A stretch of 59,961 nucleotides of DNA. It comes from Ameyamaea chiangmaiensis. GTDB lineage: Bacteria > Pseudomonadota > Alphaproteobacteria > Acetobacterales > Acetobacteraceae. Shown in pieces: positions 1-8,430 of the stretch (the stretch's first letter is position 1; each line of letters begins with the position of its first letter). The position numbers were made by a program, and so were the translations under genes. Under the pieces are notes generated by a model. That model saw only the letters and a list, made by a program, of their open reading frames with translations, was not told where the DNA came from and made no database searches. Location: assembly GCF_013376175.1 (NCBI RefSeq), contig NZ_JABXXR010000004.1, positions 1 through 59,961 of the forward strand, in the 5' to 3' direction.

Positions 1-501
1 CGGAGCGGCGGGCGAGGGCGTCGACTCCGCGCGCTGGGCATCCTGCGGGTTGTTGCTGGCCGGGTTGTCGGTCTGGGCCGAGTCGCCGCCGGCTTGATCG
101 GTCGACTGCGGGCCAGCCAGGCCGCTGCGGGACGGGGGCGCGGTGAACATCATTTCGACCGGCTGGGCGTCGGGCGCGTATTGGCTGCCCTGCTGCTTGT
201 GGTGTGCCGCCGCCATGAGCGCCGCCGCGAGCAGGGCACTGTGCAGGATCGTCGATCCTACCAGAACGGACGAGATCCCGGGATCTTCCAGCGTTTGCGG
301 ACGGATAAGCGGGATCGTCGCGCCCTTGACGCGCCGATAGAACGGCGGCTGCGCGACGGGCACCGGGCGCAGGCCCTCCCGCCGATTGTCGTCGGGTGCG
401 GGACGGGGCGCGCGGGGGTCCTGAGCGGCGCTGGGAGGCGCGTAGAGAAGCGGCTCCCGCGCGATGTCGGGTCGCATGATCGGCTTGCGTCTCGCCATCA
501 T
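1..501 (-). CDS. TonB-like energy transducer, N-terminal part (cut by window edge)
   Basis: The minus-strand frame is open from an ATG pair at 501/498 to the left edge (167 codons), so the C-terminus is missing. The order is a basic, proline-rich cytoplasmic stretch of about 75 residues, one hydrophobic segment (ILHSALLAAALMAAA), then PVEMMF and a Pro/Gln/Ser-rich spacer. That layout is seen in inner-membrane TonB proteins, which span the periplasm and drive outer-membrane receptors using ExbB/ExbD. The long cytoplasmic head resembles some alphaproteobacterial TonBs. The diagnostic C-terminal TonB domain lies outside the window, so another single-pass envelope protein is possible. The gene lies 123 bases downstream of the hydrolase gene, same strand. 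GGAG lies about 15 bases before the start. Confidence 0.6.
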   Translation of the reverse strand, partial: MMARRKPIMRPDIAREPLLYAPPSAAQDPRAPRPAPDDNRREGLRPVPVAQPPFYRRVKGATIPLIRPQTLEDPGISSVLVGSTILHSALLAAALMAAAHHKQQGSQYAPDAQPVEMMFTAPPSRSGLAGPQSTDQAGGDSAQTDNPASNNPQDAQRAESTPSPAAP

Positions 502-624
502 CAGGGGCCGGGAGTCTCCGGGTGCTCGCCAGCGGCGAAATTCGCGATGCCACACTGTGCGGCACGACCTTGGGGGCGTCAATCGTGTCGGTCGTCTTAC
601 GTCCGGCAACACGTTCTACGACAA

Positions 625-1410
625 TTAATACTTTGACACAAAGCCCTCAAGCAGCTCGGAAAAACGGGCCGGGTTCTCGACGTGCAGCCAGTGCCCGGCT
701 CTTTCGATCATCTGCAGCTCGTAATGCGGGAACAGCCGACGCATGACCGCATAATGCTCGCTCCGGATATAGGGCGAGTTCGCACCCGCCAGAAACAGGG
801 TCGGCCCCGGATAGGAAAATCCTTCCGGAATGTAGGGCCAGCTTTCGATATTCGGGATCGATTCCACGATCTCCCGCAGTCCGATGATCCAGCCCGGACT
901 GTCGCCCAGCCGTATGTTCTGAAGCATCAGGGCGCGTACGTCCGCGTTCGGTATCTCGGGTGCCAGAAGGGCGTCCGCCTCCGCCCGGTTCAGATAGGAG
1001 GGGAAATCGATATCGAGCATCATCTGGCCCAGCGCGAACTGGCCGTGGCCGGTACGGGCGGGCGGGATATCGGCCACCAGCAGAGAATGGACGAACTCCG
1101 GACTGTTGAGTGCCAGCGTCATCGCGGCCTTCCCGCCCATGGAGTGCCCGACCACGATAGCGGGCAGCGCGTCGTGATGGGACAGGGTTTCCACCAGGTC
1201 GAAGGCCATGGCGGTGTAGTCCATCAGACCGTGAGGGCTGTCGCCATGATTACGCAGGTCCACCGCCAGCGTGCGCCGCGTCCTGGCCAGACGACGCTGG
1301 AAATAGCCGAGATTGCGGGCCCGTCCGAACAGGCCATGGAGCAGCACCACCGGTGGCAGGAGCGGATCGGCACCATCCGGCGGGCCTTTTTCGATCACAT
1401 TGAGCAGCAA
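625..1410 (-). CDS. alpha/beta-fold hydrolase (YbfF-like esterase)
   Basis: This is a 261 aa cytoplasmic alpha/beta hydrolase. It shows the oxyanion-loop motif LLHGLFG, the nucleophile elbow GHSMGG and a C-terminal catalytic His in ERAGHWLHVE. The NHGDSPH segment after the second strand is typical of the YbfF acyl-ester/thioesterase group. I start at TTG 1410 because AAGGTAG lies about 9 bases upstream and the length then matches the family. A longer frame to 1509 would overlap the quinone oxidoreductase by 80 bases with unrelated N-terminal sequence. The gap to the upstream oxidoreductase is 19 bases, so the two are probably co-transcribed. The natural substrate is unknown. Confidence 0.85.
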   Translation of the reverse strand: MLLNVIEKGPPDGADPLLPPVVLLHGLFGRARNLGYFQRRLARTRRTLAVDLRNHGDSPHGLMDYTAMAFDLVETLSHHDALPAIVVGHSMGGKAAMTLALNSPEFVHSLLVADIPPARTGHGQFALGQMMLDIDFPSYLNRAEADALLAPEIPNADVRALMLQNIRLGDSPGWIIGLREIVESIPNIESWPYIPEGFSYPGPTLFLAGANSPYIRSEHYAVMRRLFPHYELQMIERAGHWLHVENPARFSELLEGFVSKY

Positions 1411-1429
1411 GCGGGCGGCTACCTTTCGA

Positions 1430-2467
1430 TCAGGGGCTGAGCGTGAGCATGATTTTCCCGGCGTGGCTGCCCGAATCCATAAGCGCGTGGGCGTCCGCGA
1501 CATCGGCAAGCGGGAAGAGCTGCGCGATCAGGGGTTTGATGGTTCCGCTGGTCAGCAACGGCCACACTTTTTCGCGCAGTTGTCGCGCGACCTCGGCCTT
1601 GTAGGCCGCTGGCCGGGGGCGCAACGCGCTGCCCGTCACATGCAGCCTGCGCGTCAGGAAGCCGCTCAGCGGAACCGTCTCCGCTTTCGCGCCACCCTGC
1701 AGGGCGATGATGACCAGCCGTCCGTCGACCGCGAGGCTGCGCAGGTTACGCTCGAAGTAGCTTCCGCCGATCATGTCGAGGATGATGTCCATCCCGTCGC
1801 CGCCGCTCAGTGCCGCCGTGCGCTCGACGAAATCCTCGGTTCGGTAATTGATGGCTTCCTGCGCGCCGAGCGACACGCACAGCGTGCACTTCTCGTCCGT
1901 ACCGGCGGTCACGAACGGCACCGCGCCAAAGGCCCGGGCAAGCTGGATCGCCACCGTGCCGATGCCGCTCGCCCCTCCGTGAACGAGGACGCGATCGCCG
2001 GCCTTCAGGCCAGCGGTCATGAAGAGGTTCGACCAGACCGTGAAAAACGTCTCCGGCAGACTGGCGGCGCGCACCGCGTCATAGCCGCTCGGCCATGGCA
2101 GGCACTGACCGGCCGGCACGGCGCAGAACGCCGCATAACCGCCGCCGTTGGTCAGTGCGCACACCCGATCGCCGGGGACGAGACCGTGGGGTGCGTCCGC
2201 GCGTTGCGGCCCGACGGCCACGACCTCGCCCGCGATCTCCAGTCCGAGAAGCGGACTGGCACCCGGTGGCGGTGGATACAGCCCCTTGCGCTGCATCACG
2301 TCGGGACGGTTCACGCCGGCGGCCAGCACGCGGACCAGGACCTCGCCCGCCTGAGGCTCCGGCCGGGGCGCGGAGCCCAGTCGCATCACCTCCGGCCCAC
2401 CGGCACCATCGAGAATCACGGCCTGCATGTCGGACGGAGCGTGTGCCGCGGGGGAGGGGTCGGCCAT
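1430..2467 (-). CDS. NAD(P)H-quinone oxidoreductase, zinc-less MDR family (PIG3/QOR type)
   Basis: The 345 aa protein belongs to the medium-chain dehydrogenase/reductase superfamily, quinone-oxidoreductase branch. Near the N-terminus are VNRPDVMQRKGLYPPPPG and GLEIAGEV, diagnostic of the PIG3/TIGR02824 group. The Rossmann motif is HGGASGIGTVAIQLA. No structural-zinc cysteine cluster is present. Members reduce quinones or enals with NADPH and help against oxidative or electrophile stress. The start ATG 2467 has AGGAG upstream; an upstream ATG at 2533 would add 22 residues not seen in the family. It heads a minus-strand group with the YbfF-like hydrolase, divergent from the CLC channel gene. 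Confidence 0.88.
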   Translation of the reverse strand: MADPSPAAHAPSDMQAVILDGAGGPEVMRLGSAPRPEPQAGEVLVRVLAAGVNRPDVMQRKGLYPPPPGASPLLGLEIAGEVVAVGPQRADAPHGLVPGDRVCALTNGGGYAAFCAVPAGQCLPWPSGYDAVRAASLPETFFTVWSNLFMTAGLKAGDRVLVHGGASGIGTVAIQLARAFGAVPFVTAGTDEKCTLCVSLGAQEAINYRTEDFVERTAALSGGDGMDIILDMIGGSYFERNLRSLAVDGRLVIIALQGGAKAETVPLSGFLTRRLHVTGSALRPRPAAYKAEVARQLREKVWPLLTSGTIKPLIAQLFPLADVADAHALMDSGSHAGKIMLTLSP

Positions 2468-2631
2468 GGCGATCGGGGCTCCTGACAACGCGGGGTGGCA
2501 GACTTGTGTAAGGGCGCCATGCGCATGACGCACGGGCTGTGCGGGTATGACGCGCCGATATGCGCCGCGTTGCTTCCCTTAATGCCTGCGCTCCGCTATG
2601 GCCATGGAGAAGCGACAGGAAACGCCACCGC

Positions 2632-4491
2632 GTGTCTTCACATCTGCCCGAACTGCTGGCCAGCCGCATGCGGCGCGTCGTTGCCGACGGTTGCCTGTGG
2701 CCCGGATTGCGCCACGTCTGGCAGCGCGCGTCGCGGTGGCCAAACCGTGTTTTGCACGCCCCGCGCCACCTGCGCGCTCTGGTTCGTGCCGATGAAATCT
2801 GGCTGTCGGTTCTGGCCGCGTTTGTCGGCGGTGCCTCGGGTCTGTGTGTCGTGGCGATGAACCGTTCGTCACTGCTGCTGCACCGTCTGTTGTTCGCGCT
2901 TGATAACAATGGCCGCCTGTCGGGTCTCGAATGGGTCGATCCGGTGCGCGCCGTGGCCGTTCCCGCTGTGGGGGGTGTCGTCTTCGGGCTTGTCACGCTG
3001 GCGCTGTCCCGGTTCGTCGCCGCGCGCCCGGTCGATCCGATCGAGGCCAATGCCCTTTATGGCGGCCGCATGGCGATGCGCGAATCGGCCATCCTGTCCG
3101 GCCAGACAGTTTTGTCCAACGGCGTCGGGGCGTCCGTCGGGCTGGAGGCCGGCTACACCCAGATTTCATCGTCCATCGGATCGTGGGTGGGGCAGTTGTT
3201 CCGAACCCGGAAAGAGGATCTTCGTGTCCTGGTCGGGTGCGGCGCTGCTGGCGCGATCGGGGCGGCCTTCGATGCGCCCCTGGCCGGCGCGTTCTACGCC
3301 TTTGAACTGGTGATCGGCACCTACGCGCTGGTCACGCTGGCCCCGGTCGCGATGGCCTCGATCTCGGCGATCGGGGTCGTTCACCTGTTGAACAGCGCGT
3401 CGGAGCCTCTGGTTGTCGACACGCCCTTCGTGATCCCGCTGCGGGCCTATCCGGCTCTCTCGGCGCTGGCGGTGCTGTGTGCGTTGGTCGGGATCGCGAT
3501 TATGTACATGGTGACGGTGTCGGAAGGGGCGTTCCGTCGCTCCCGGCTGCCGGTGTGGTTACGACCGGGCGTGGGCGGCCTGATCGTCGGCTCGATGGCT
3601 CTGATCACGCCGAGCGTGCTTTCGGCCGGACATTCGGCGATGCGGGTGGGTTTCGACGGGGCCCTGCCGACCAGCACGGCCGCCGAGTTCCTGGTGCTCA
3701 AGGCGATCGCGTCCTGCGCCTCGATCGGTGCCGGTTTCCGCGGGGGCCTGTTCTTCGCGTCGCTCTATCTCGGCTCGTTGACCGGGGCGGTGTTCGGCGG
3801 CGTGCTGGCGATGGCCGGGTCGTCGACGCTGAGCGTCGCCACCTGTGCGGTCGTCGGCATGGGGGCACTGGCGGTCGCGGTGATCGGCGGCCCCATGACG
3901 ATGGTCTTCCTGACGCTTGAGACGACCGGCAATCTGCCGCTGACGTCTGCTGTGCTGGTCGCGGCCGTGATCTCGTCGCTGACGGTGCGGCGGACCTTCG
4001 GGTATTCCTTCGCGACGTGGCGATTCCACCTGCGGGGCGAGGCCATCCGCTCCGCGGTCGATATCAGCTGGATCCGCACGCTGAATGTCGGACGCATGAT
4101 GCGCGAGCCTGGGGTCGTCCTGTCGCCCGAGACAACCGTCCTGCGGGCACGGGCGAAATACCCGCTCGGCGCCGTGGCGCGGCTGATCCTGGCGGACGAG
4201 GGGGGGCGTTACCGGGGACTTGTCAACATATCGGACCTGCATGCCGCCGCGACGGCCGCCGATGCCGTCCTGGGCGACATCGCGCATCATCCGGCGACGG
4301 TCCTGACGCAGCAGATGAACGTGCGCGACGCGATCAGCGCCTTCGAGAACGAGGAATGCGATGCGCTGGTCGTCGTCGATTCCATACAAAGCGGCCGCGT
4401 GGTCGGACTGCTGACCGAACAGCACGCGCTGCGGCGCTATGCGCAGGAGCTTGACCGGACACGGCGTTCACTGGCCGGGGAAACGCGCTGA
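2632..4491 (+). CDS. CLC-family chloride channel/antiporter with C-terminal CBS pair
   Basis: This is a polytopic inner-membrane anion channel or Cl-/H+ exchanger of about 619 aa. After a basic cytoplasmic head come about ten hydrophobic segments. The selectivity motif GREGP of EcClcA is replaced by GASVGLEAGY (residues about 166-176), which keeps the gating glutamate. AAFDAPLAGAFYAFE and GAGFRGGLFFASLYLG match the later pore helices. Residues about 490-610 form two CBS domains, usually nucleotide-binding regulatory modules. The start is uncertain: GTG 2632 has AGGA about 11 bases upstream, while ATG 2560 has no visible ribosome binding site. It is followed 106 bases later by a Na+/H+ antiporter, suggesting a shared ion or pH homeostasis role. 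Confidence 0.85.
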   Translation: MSSHLPELLASRMRRVVADGCLWPGLRHVWQRASRWPNRVLHAPRHLRALVRADEIWLSVLAAFVGGASGLCVVAMNRSSLLLHRLLFALDNNGRLSGLEWVDPVRAVAVPAVGGVVFGLVTLALSRFVAARPVDPIEANALYGGRMAMRESAILSGQTVLSNGVGASVGLEAGYTQISSSIGSWVGQLFRTRKEDLRVLVGCGAAGAIGAAFDAPLAGAFYAFELVIGTYALVTLAPVAMASISAIGVVHLLNSASEPLVVDTPFVIPLRAYPALSALAVLCALVGIAIMYMVTVSEGAFRRSRLPVWLRPGVGGLIVGSMALITPSVLSAGHSAMRVGFDGALPTSTAAEFLVLKAIASCASIGAGFRGGLFFASLYLGSLTGAVFGGVLAMAGSSTLSVATCAVVGMGALAVAVIGGPMTMVFLTLETTGNLPLTSAVLVAAVISSLTVRRTFGYSFATWRFHLRGEAIRSAVDISWIRTLNVGRMMREPGVVLSPETTVLRARAKYPLGAVARLILADEGGRYRGLVNISDLHAAATAADAVLGDIAHHPATVLTQQMNVRDAISAFENEECDALVVVDSIQSGRVVGLLTEQHALRRYAQELDRTRRSLAGETR

Positions 4492-4597
4492 GGGCCCGGA
4501 TCGACCCGGTGGCGGCCGGGAAGGGGTTTTCGTCGCAAGGGTTCTGGTCCATGCAAACAGCATCGGACACACCGTCCCACGGTCGAAAAACGGATCC

Positions 4598-6349
4598 ATG
4601 GCCCTTCTGAACCAGACCCTGTGCCTGTTGCTGCTCTGCGCCGTGGCGGGGCTGCTGGGACGCATCCGTCGCCTGCCTGTGCCGCTGCCGCTGATCCAGA
4701 TCCTCGCAGGGATCGTGGCGGCGCTGCTGGGCTTTCACGTCGCGCTCGATCCTGCATTGTTCATGGTGCTGTTCCTGCCGCCCCTGCTGTTCTCCGACGC
4801 GTTTCGGATGCCGCTGCGGGAATTCTCGCAGTTGAAGGTGTCGATTTTCTCGCTCGCGTTTGGCGTGGTGCTGATCAGCACCGTCCTGTGCGGCTATGCG
4901 GTTCACTGGATCCTGCCGGCGCTCAGCCTGCCGATCTGCTTTACCCTGGCCGCGGCGCTGTCGCCCACCGACACGATCGCCGTCTCGTCGTTGCTGTCGG
5001 GGCGAAAACTGCCGGCGCGCCTGATCCATATCCTGTCGGGCGAGGCCCTGTTCAACGATGCCTCAGGACTGGTGTGCTTTCGTGTCGCCTCGGTCGCGGC
5101 GATGACGGGCGTGTTTTCATACCGGCAGGCATTGTGGGCATTCGCGCTGCTCTCGCTTGGCGGGGTTGCGATCGGCGTGGCGATGGCGCTGGCGGCGGCA
5201 TGGGCGGAGCGCATGATCGTGCGTCTCGGGCTTGACGAGGCCCCGCTTCAGATCACGACCATGACCCTGCTCCCGTTCGGCATCTATATCGCTGCCGACT
5301 CACTGCACTGTTCGGGTATTCTGGCCACCGTCGCGGGCTGCATGACACTGAAGCTCTCGGGGGTGCTGCACGAGGCACCCACCGTGACCCGCCTGCAGGG
5401 CGGCGTGATCTGGGACCTGATCGGCTATCTGTTCAACGCGCTGATTTTCGTGCTGCTCGGTCTTCAGATGCCCGCGTTGCTCAGCCAGGGGCTGGATCTG
5501 GCGCATCACTCGGGGGCGACGGGTCTGGCGTTGGCGGGTCTGGTGTGCGCCGTCTTCGCGATCATGCTTGTGGTGCGGTTCGCCGGGATCTGGCTGACGG
5601 TGCTGGAACGCGTGATCGGCGAGCGTCTGCGTGGGCGCCGCGCCATTGTGCCGAGCCTCGGGGCGTCTCTGCTGCTGACGGTGGCCGGGGTGCGGGGGGC
5701 GGTGACGCTGGCCGCCGTGCTGTCTCTGCCGATGGCCGGTGATGCGGGGGACGCCTTTCCCGCCCGTGGATTGCTGATCGTCGTCGCGGCGGGCGTGATC
5801 GTTGTGTCGCTGCTGGTCGCCAGCGTGACCCTGCCGCTGCTGGCCCGGATGATCCCCTCGCCCGCGGATGACCCGATCCAGCGGGAGGAGGAGCGGGCGA
5901 GGGCGGCTCTGCTGCGGACGGCCTTGCGGGTCCTGCGCAAGGAGCAGGCCGGTATCGTGCCGGCGGCGGGTGGAAAGGCGGACGAGCTGCGCCTGGAAAT
6001 CGTGGCGCGCCTCATGCAGCTCTACCAGAACCGCCTTGATCAGACGGGCGAGGACGCCGCGGCCGCCCCCTCGATCCGGGTTACGGCGCTGCGGCGCGAA
6101 CGGCTGGAACTGGCGCTACGGCTGACGCTGCTGCGTGCCCAGCGGCATGAACTCAAGGTCCTGCACGCGGCCCAGTATATCAACGACGAATCAGAATGGG
6201 CGATGCAGCAGGAGCTGGACGTCGAAGAATCCCTGCTGCGGCGCCGCAGCCGCAGGCTTCCGCACGAGGTGCCCGCGAGTGCTGGCGCGGAGGCACCGCC
6301 TGTCACAGGCCCCGTCACCATGCCGGTCACGGATGGCATGATCGGCTGA
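4598..6349 (+). CDS. Na+/H+ antiporter, CPA1 family
   Basis: The 583 aa membrane protein has about twelve hydrophobic segments in its first 430 residues. LSPTDTIAVSSLL (Asp about 125) and GEALFNDASGL (Asn-Asp about 153-154) are the ion-binding signatures of CPA1 exchangers such as NhaP/YjcE. A charged cytoplasmic tail of about 150 residues follows, rich in Arg/Glu/Leu and likely helical. CPA1 proteins swap cytoplasmic Na+ (or K+) for external H+ and help control internal pH, useful in an acid-producing bacterium. The ATG 4598 begins the hydrophobic N-terminus directly; the frame is open further upstream to 4439 but that part overlaps clcA-like coding sequence and is not membrane-like. Confidence 0.88.
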   Translation: MALLNQTLCLLLLCAVAGLLGRIRRLPVPLPLIQILAGIVAALLGFHVALDPALFMVLFLPPLLFSDAFRMPLREFSQLKVSIFSLAFGVVLISTVLCGYAVHWILPALSLPICFTLAAALSPTDTIAVSSLLSGRKLPARLIHILSGEALFNDASGLVCFRVASVAAMTGVFSYRQALWAFALLSLGGVAIGVAMALAAAWAERMIVRLGLDEAPLQITTMTLLPFGIYIAADSLHCSGILATVAGCMTLKLSGVLHEAPTVTRLQGGVIWDLIGYLFNALIFVLLGLQMPALLSQGLDLAHHSGATGLALAGLVCAVFAIMLVVRFAGIWLTVLERVIGERLRGRRAIVPSLGASLLLTVAGVRGAVTLAAVLSLPMAGDAGDAFPARGLLIVVAAGVIVVSLLVASVTLPLLARMIPSPADDPIQREEERARAALLRTALRVLRKEQAGIVPAAGGKADELRLEIVARLMQLYQNRLDQTGEDAAAAPSIRVTALRRERLELALRLTLLRAQRHELKVLHAAQYINDESEWAMQQELDVEESLLRRRSRRLPHEVPASAGAEAPPVTGPVTMPVTDGMIG

Positions 6350-6378
6350 TCCTGTGCCCCGGGAGCGGAAGGGCGCGA

Positions 6379-6636
6379 TCAGAGGACCCGGATGGTGTTG
6401 CGGCGCGGACGCTGACGCGGCTCCGTCTTGGGCGCGGACGATTTCAGCACCGGCGCGGCGCGGAGTTCGGCCTCGAGCTGCACGATGCGCTTGGTCATGC
6501 TCTCGCGCAGGGCGGGCGCCGTGTGGCTCTTCATGCCCGCCAGTGTCTCCTTGAGGGTACGAAGCTGCTTCTGCTTTTCCTCCATCGTACGGCGGATGGG
6601 CTGGTTATCGGAAAGCTGGCCGTGAATGGAACGCAT
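6379..6636 (-). CDS. small basic coiled-coil protein, unknown function
   Basis: I do not recognise this 85 aa protein. Residues about 15-62 are dense in Glu/Lys/Gln/Leu with heptad-like spacing (EEKQKQLRTLKETL, then RIVQLEAELR), suggesting a helical or coiled-coil segment, followed by a basic tail rich in Pro/Arg. The start ATG 6636 has AGAG nearby; a longer start at 6717 would run through the hisC terminator hairpin and is unlikely. It lies 24 bases downstream of that terminator's U-tract, so it either has a promoter buried upstream or depends on read-through. It could be a small nucleic-acid-associated or structural protein; no function is inferred. Confidence 0.5.
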   Translation of the reverse strand: MRSIHGQLSDNQPIRRTMEEKQKQLRTLKETLAGMKSHTAPALRESMTKRIVQLEAELRAAPVLKSSAPKTEPRQRPRRNTIRVL

Positions 6637-6660
6637 GATCTCTGTCCAGTTAGTCGCAGG

Positions 6661-6711
6661 AAAAAACAGCTCACGGGTCGCACCCCCTGATCGGAGGTTC
6701 CACCCGTGAGC
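6661..6711 (-). terminator. intrinsic terminator of hisC
   Basis: Read on the minus strand, a perfect 10 bp stem (GCTCACGGGT pairing with ACCCGTGAGC, 6702-6711 and 6669-6678) with a 23-base loop is followed by TGTTTTTT. It begins about 25 bases after the hisC stop codon, as expected for a Rho-independent terminator. Confidence 0.85.
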
Positions 6712-6736
6712 CGGCAAAGGGAGACGCGCAGGCGCC

Positions 6737-7804
6737 TCAGGCGTTACGCGTCAGGAGCGTGCCCAACGTGTCGAGCAGGCGCGCGCACTGCGCCTCGGTG
6801 CCGACGCTGATGCGCAGCCAGTCACGGATCCGCTCCGCGCTGAAATGGCGCACGATGATCGCGTGCTCCCGCAGGGCACGGGCCAGTTCGGCGGCATTCC
6901 GGTCAGGATGCCGGGCGAATACGAAGTTCGCCGTGGACGGCAGAACGTCGAAGCCCAGTCGGGCAAGGCCCTGGTCGAGTTGCCCGCGCGCGGCCACCAC
7001 TTTGTCCGCCGTGTCGCGCAGCCAGGCTTCGTCCTCGATCGCAGCCTGTGCTCCGACGAGCGCCAGCCGGTCGAGCGGGTATGAATTGAAGCTGTCCTTG
7101 ACGCGCGTCAAGCCCTCGATCAGCGGAGCCTGCCCTATCGCATACCCGACCCGCAGGCCCGCAAGGGCGCGCGACTTCGACAGGGTGTGAATCACCAGAA
7201 GATTGGGATAGTCGCGCACCAGAGGCACCGCGCTTTCGGCGCCGAAATCGACATAAGCTTCGTCGATCACGACCGGGCAGTCGGGATGGCGGTCCAGCAA
7301 TGCCCGGATGGACGCGCGGGGAAGCGCGATCCCGGTCGGCGCGTTCGGGTTGGCGAGGATGATCGCGCCGCACGGCCGGTCATACGCGGCCAGATCGACC
7401 TCGAACCGCTCGGTCAGCGGTATCGCCTCATAGGTGATGCCGAACAGGCGGCAATACACGGGATAGAAGCTGTAGGTGACATCGGGGAACAGCAGCGGCG
7501 CGTCGTGACGCAGGAGGGCCGCGAAGACGTGCGCCAGAACCTCGTCCGAACCGTTGCCGACAAATACCTCCGGGACATCGACCCCATATGCCTTGGCAAT
7601 GCTCTGACGCAGCGTCAGAGCGGTTGGATCGGGATAGAGCCGCAACGTGTCGTCGGTCGCCGCGCGTATGGCGTCGAGCACGCGGGGCGAGGGACCGTAG
7701 GGTGACTCGTTGGTGTTGAGTTTCAGAAGATCGGCCACGCGCGGCTGTTCGCCGGGCACGTACGGCTCCAGCGCATGGACGGAGGGGCTCCAGAATCGGC
7801 TCAT
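6737..7804 (-). CDS. hisC: histidinol-phosphate aminotransferase
   Basis: The 355 aa enzyme is a fold-type I, class II aminotransferase that converts imidazole acetol phosphate and glutamate to histidinol phosphate in histidine synthesis. [13 protein letters not shown] near residue 28 and YPDP near 57 are typical. ANPNAPTG is the substrate/PLP loop, DEAYVDF holds the PLP-contacting Asp and Tyr, and [16 protein letters not shown] contains the Schiff-base lysine at about residue 210. I start at ATG 7804 (GGAG 13 bases upstream), which gives the usual length. It is not within a his operon here; the ankyrin gene lies 61 bases upstream on the same strand. HisC paralogues can also serve in aromatic amino acid transamination. 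Confidence 0.9.
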   Translation of the reverse strand: MSRFWSPSVHALEPYVPGEQPRVADLLKLNTNESPYGPSPRVLDAIRAATDDTLRLYPDPTALTLRQSIAKAYGVDVPEVFVGNGSDEVLAHVFAALLRHDAPLLFPDVTYSFYPVYCRLFGITYEAIPLTERFEVDLAAYDRPCGAIILANPNAPTGIALPRASIRALLDRHPDCPVVIDEAYVDFGAESAVPLVRDYPNLLVIHTLSKSRALAGLRVGYAIGQAPLIEGLTRVKDSFNSYPLDRLALVGAQAAIEDEAWLRDTADKVVAARGQLDQGLARLGFDVLPSTANFVFARHPDRNAAELARALREHAIIVRHFSAERIRDWLRISVGTEAQCARLLDTLGTLLTRNA

Positions 7805-7865
7805 CGCGGCAAAGGCTCCAGGGCCATGCACGGAATGCGGCATGGCGGCAAAAGGGTCGTGGGCA

Positions 7866-8363
7866 TCAGTCGCGATGACCGATAAGCGCGGACAGGCCCT
7901 GACGATGCGCGATATCGCGCGCGGAATGACCCTCGCCGTCCTTGAGGTCCAGATTCGCGCCATGGTCGATCAGCACGCGCGCCATCTCGTCCCGGCCGAA
8001 CATCAACGCGAACATCAGCGGCGTGCGGCCCATGTCGTTGGCCGCGTCCACGGCCGCGCCGCCGTCGAGCAACGCACGCGCGATCTCGACATACCCCTTG
8101 AACGCGACGCCCCCGAGCGCCGTGGCGCCCTTGGCGTCGCGCAGGTCGACCTGCGCGCCGCGCTCGAGCAGCAGGCGCACGGCCTCAAGCTGCTCGTTGT
8201 AGGCCGCGAGCAAAAGGGCGCAGTAGCCGCGTGAATCGCGCACGTCGGGCGACAGACCGGCATCGAGAAACGCCGAGAGAAGGTCGACTTGCCCGTCGCG
8301 TGCGGCGTCGAGGAACAGGGCTTCGATCTGCTCGCGACTATAGGCCGGCGCGCGGTCGGTCAT
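7866..8363 (-). CDS. ankyrin repeat protein
   Basis: This is a 165 aa protein made almost entirely of about four ankyrin repeats (start residues about 14, 46, 79 and 112). Recognisable cores are [42 protein letters not shown], and [21 protein letters not shown]. No signal peptide or membrane segment is visible. Small bacterial ankyrin proteins bind partner proteins, and some accompany catalases or other stress proteins, but no partner is evident here. Start ATG 8363 has AGGAGCC at ideal spacing; the open frame upstream to 8477 is not repeat-like. It is probably expressed with hisC downstream. Confidence 0.85.
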   Translation of the reverse strand: MTDRAPAYSREQIEALFLDAARDGQVDLLSAFLDAGLSPDVRDSRGYCALLLAAYNEQLEAVRLLLERGAQVDLRDAKGATALGGVAFKGYVEIARALLDGGAAVDAANDMGRTPLMFALMFGRDEMARVLIDHGANLDLKDGEGHSARDIAHRQGLSALIGHRD

Positions 8364-8430
8364 GGGTGGCTCCTGTCGGTGGGAACGGGTGGCGCAGCCT
8401 ACCGCACCTTGCCGCGAAGGGCGAGGGGCG

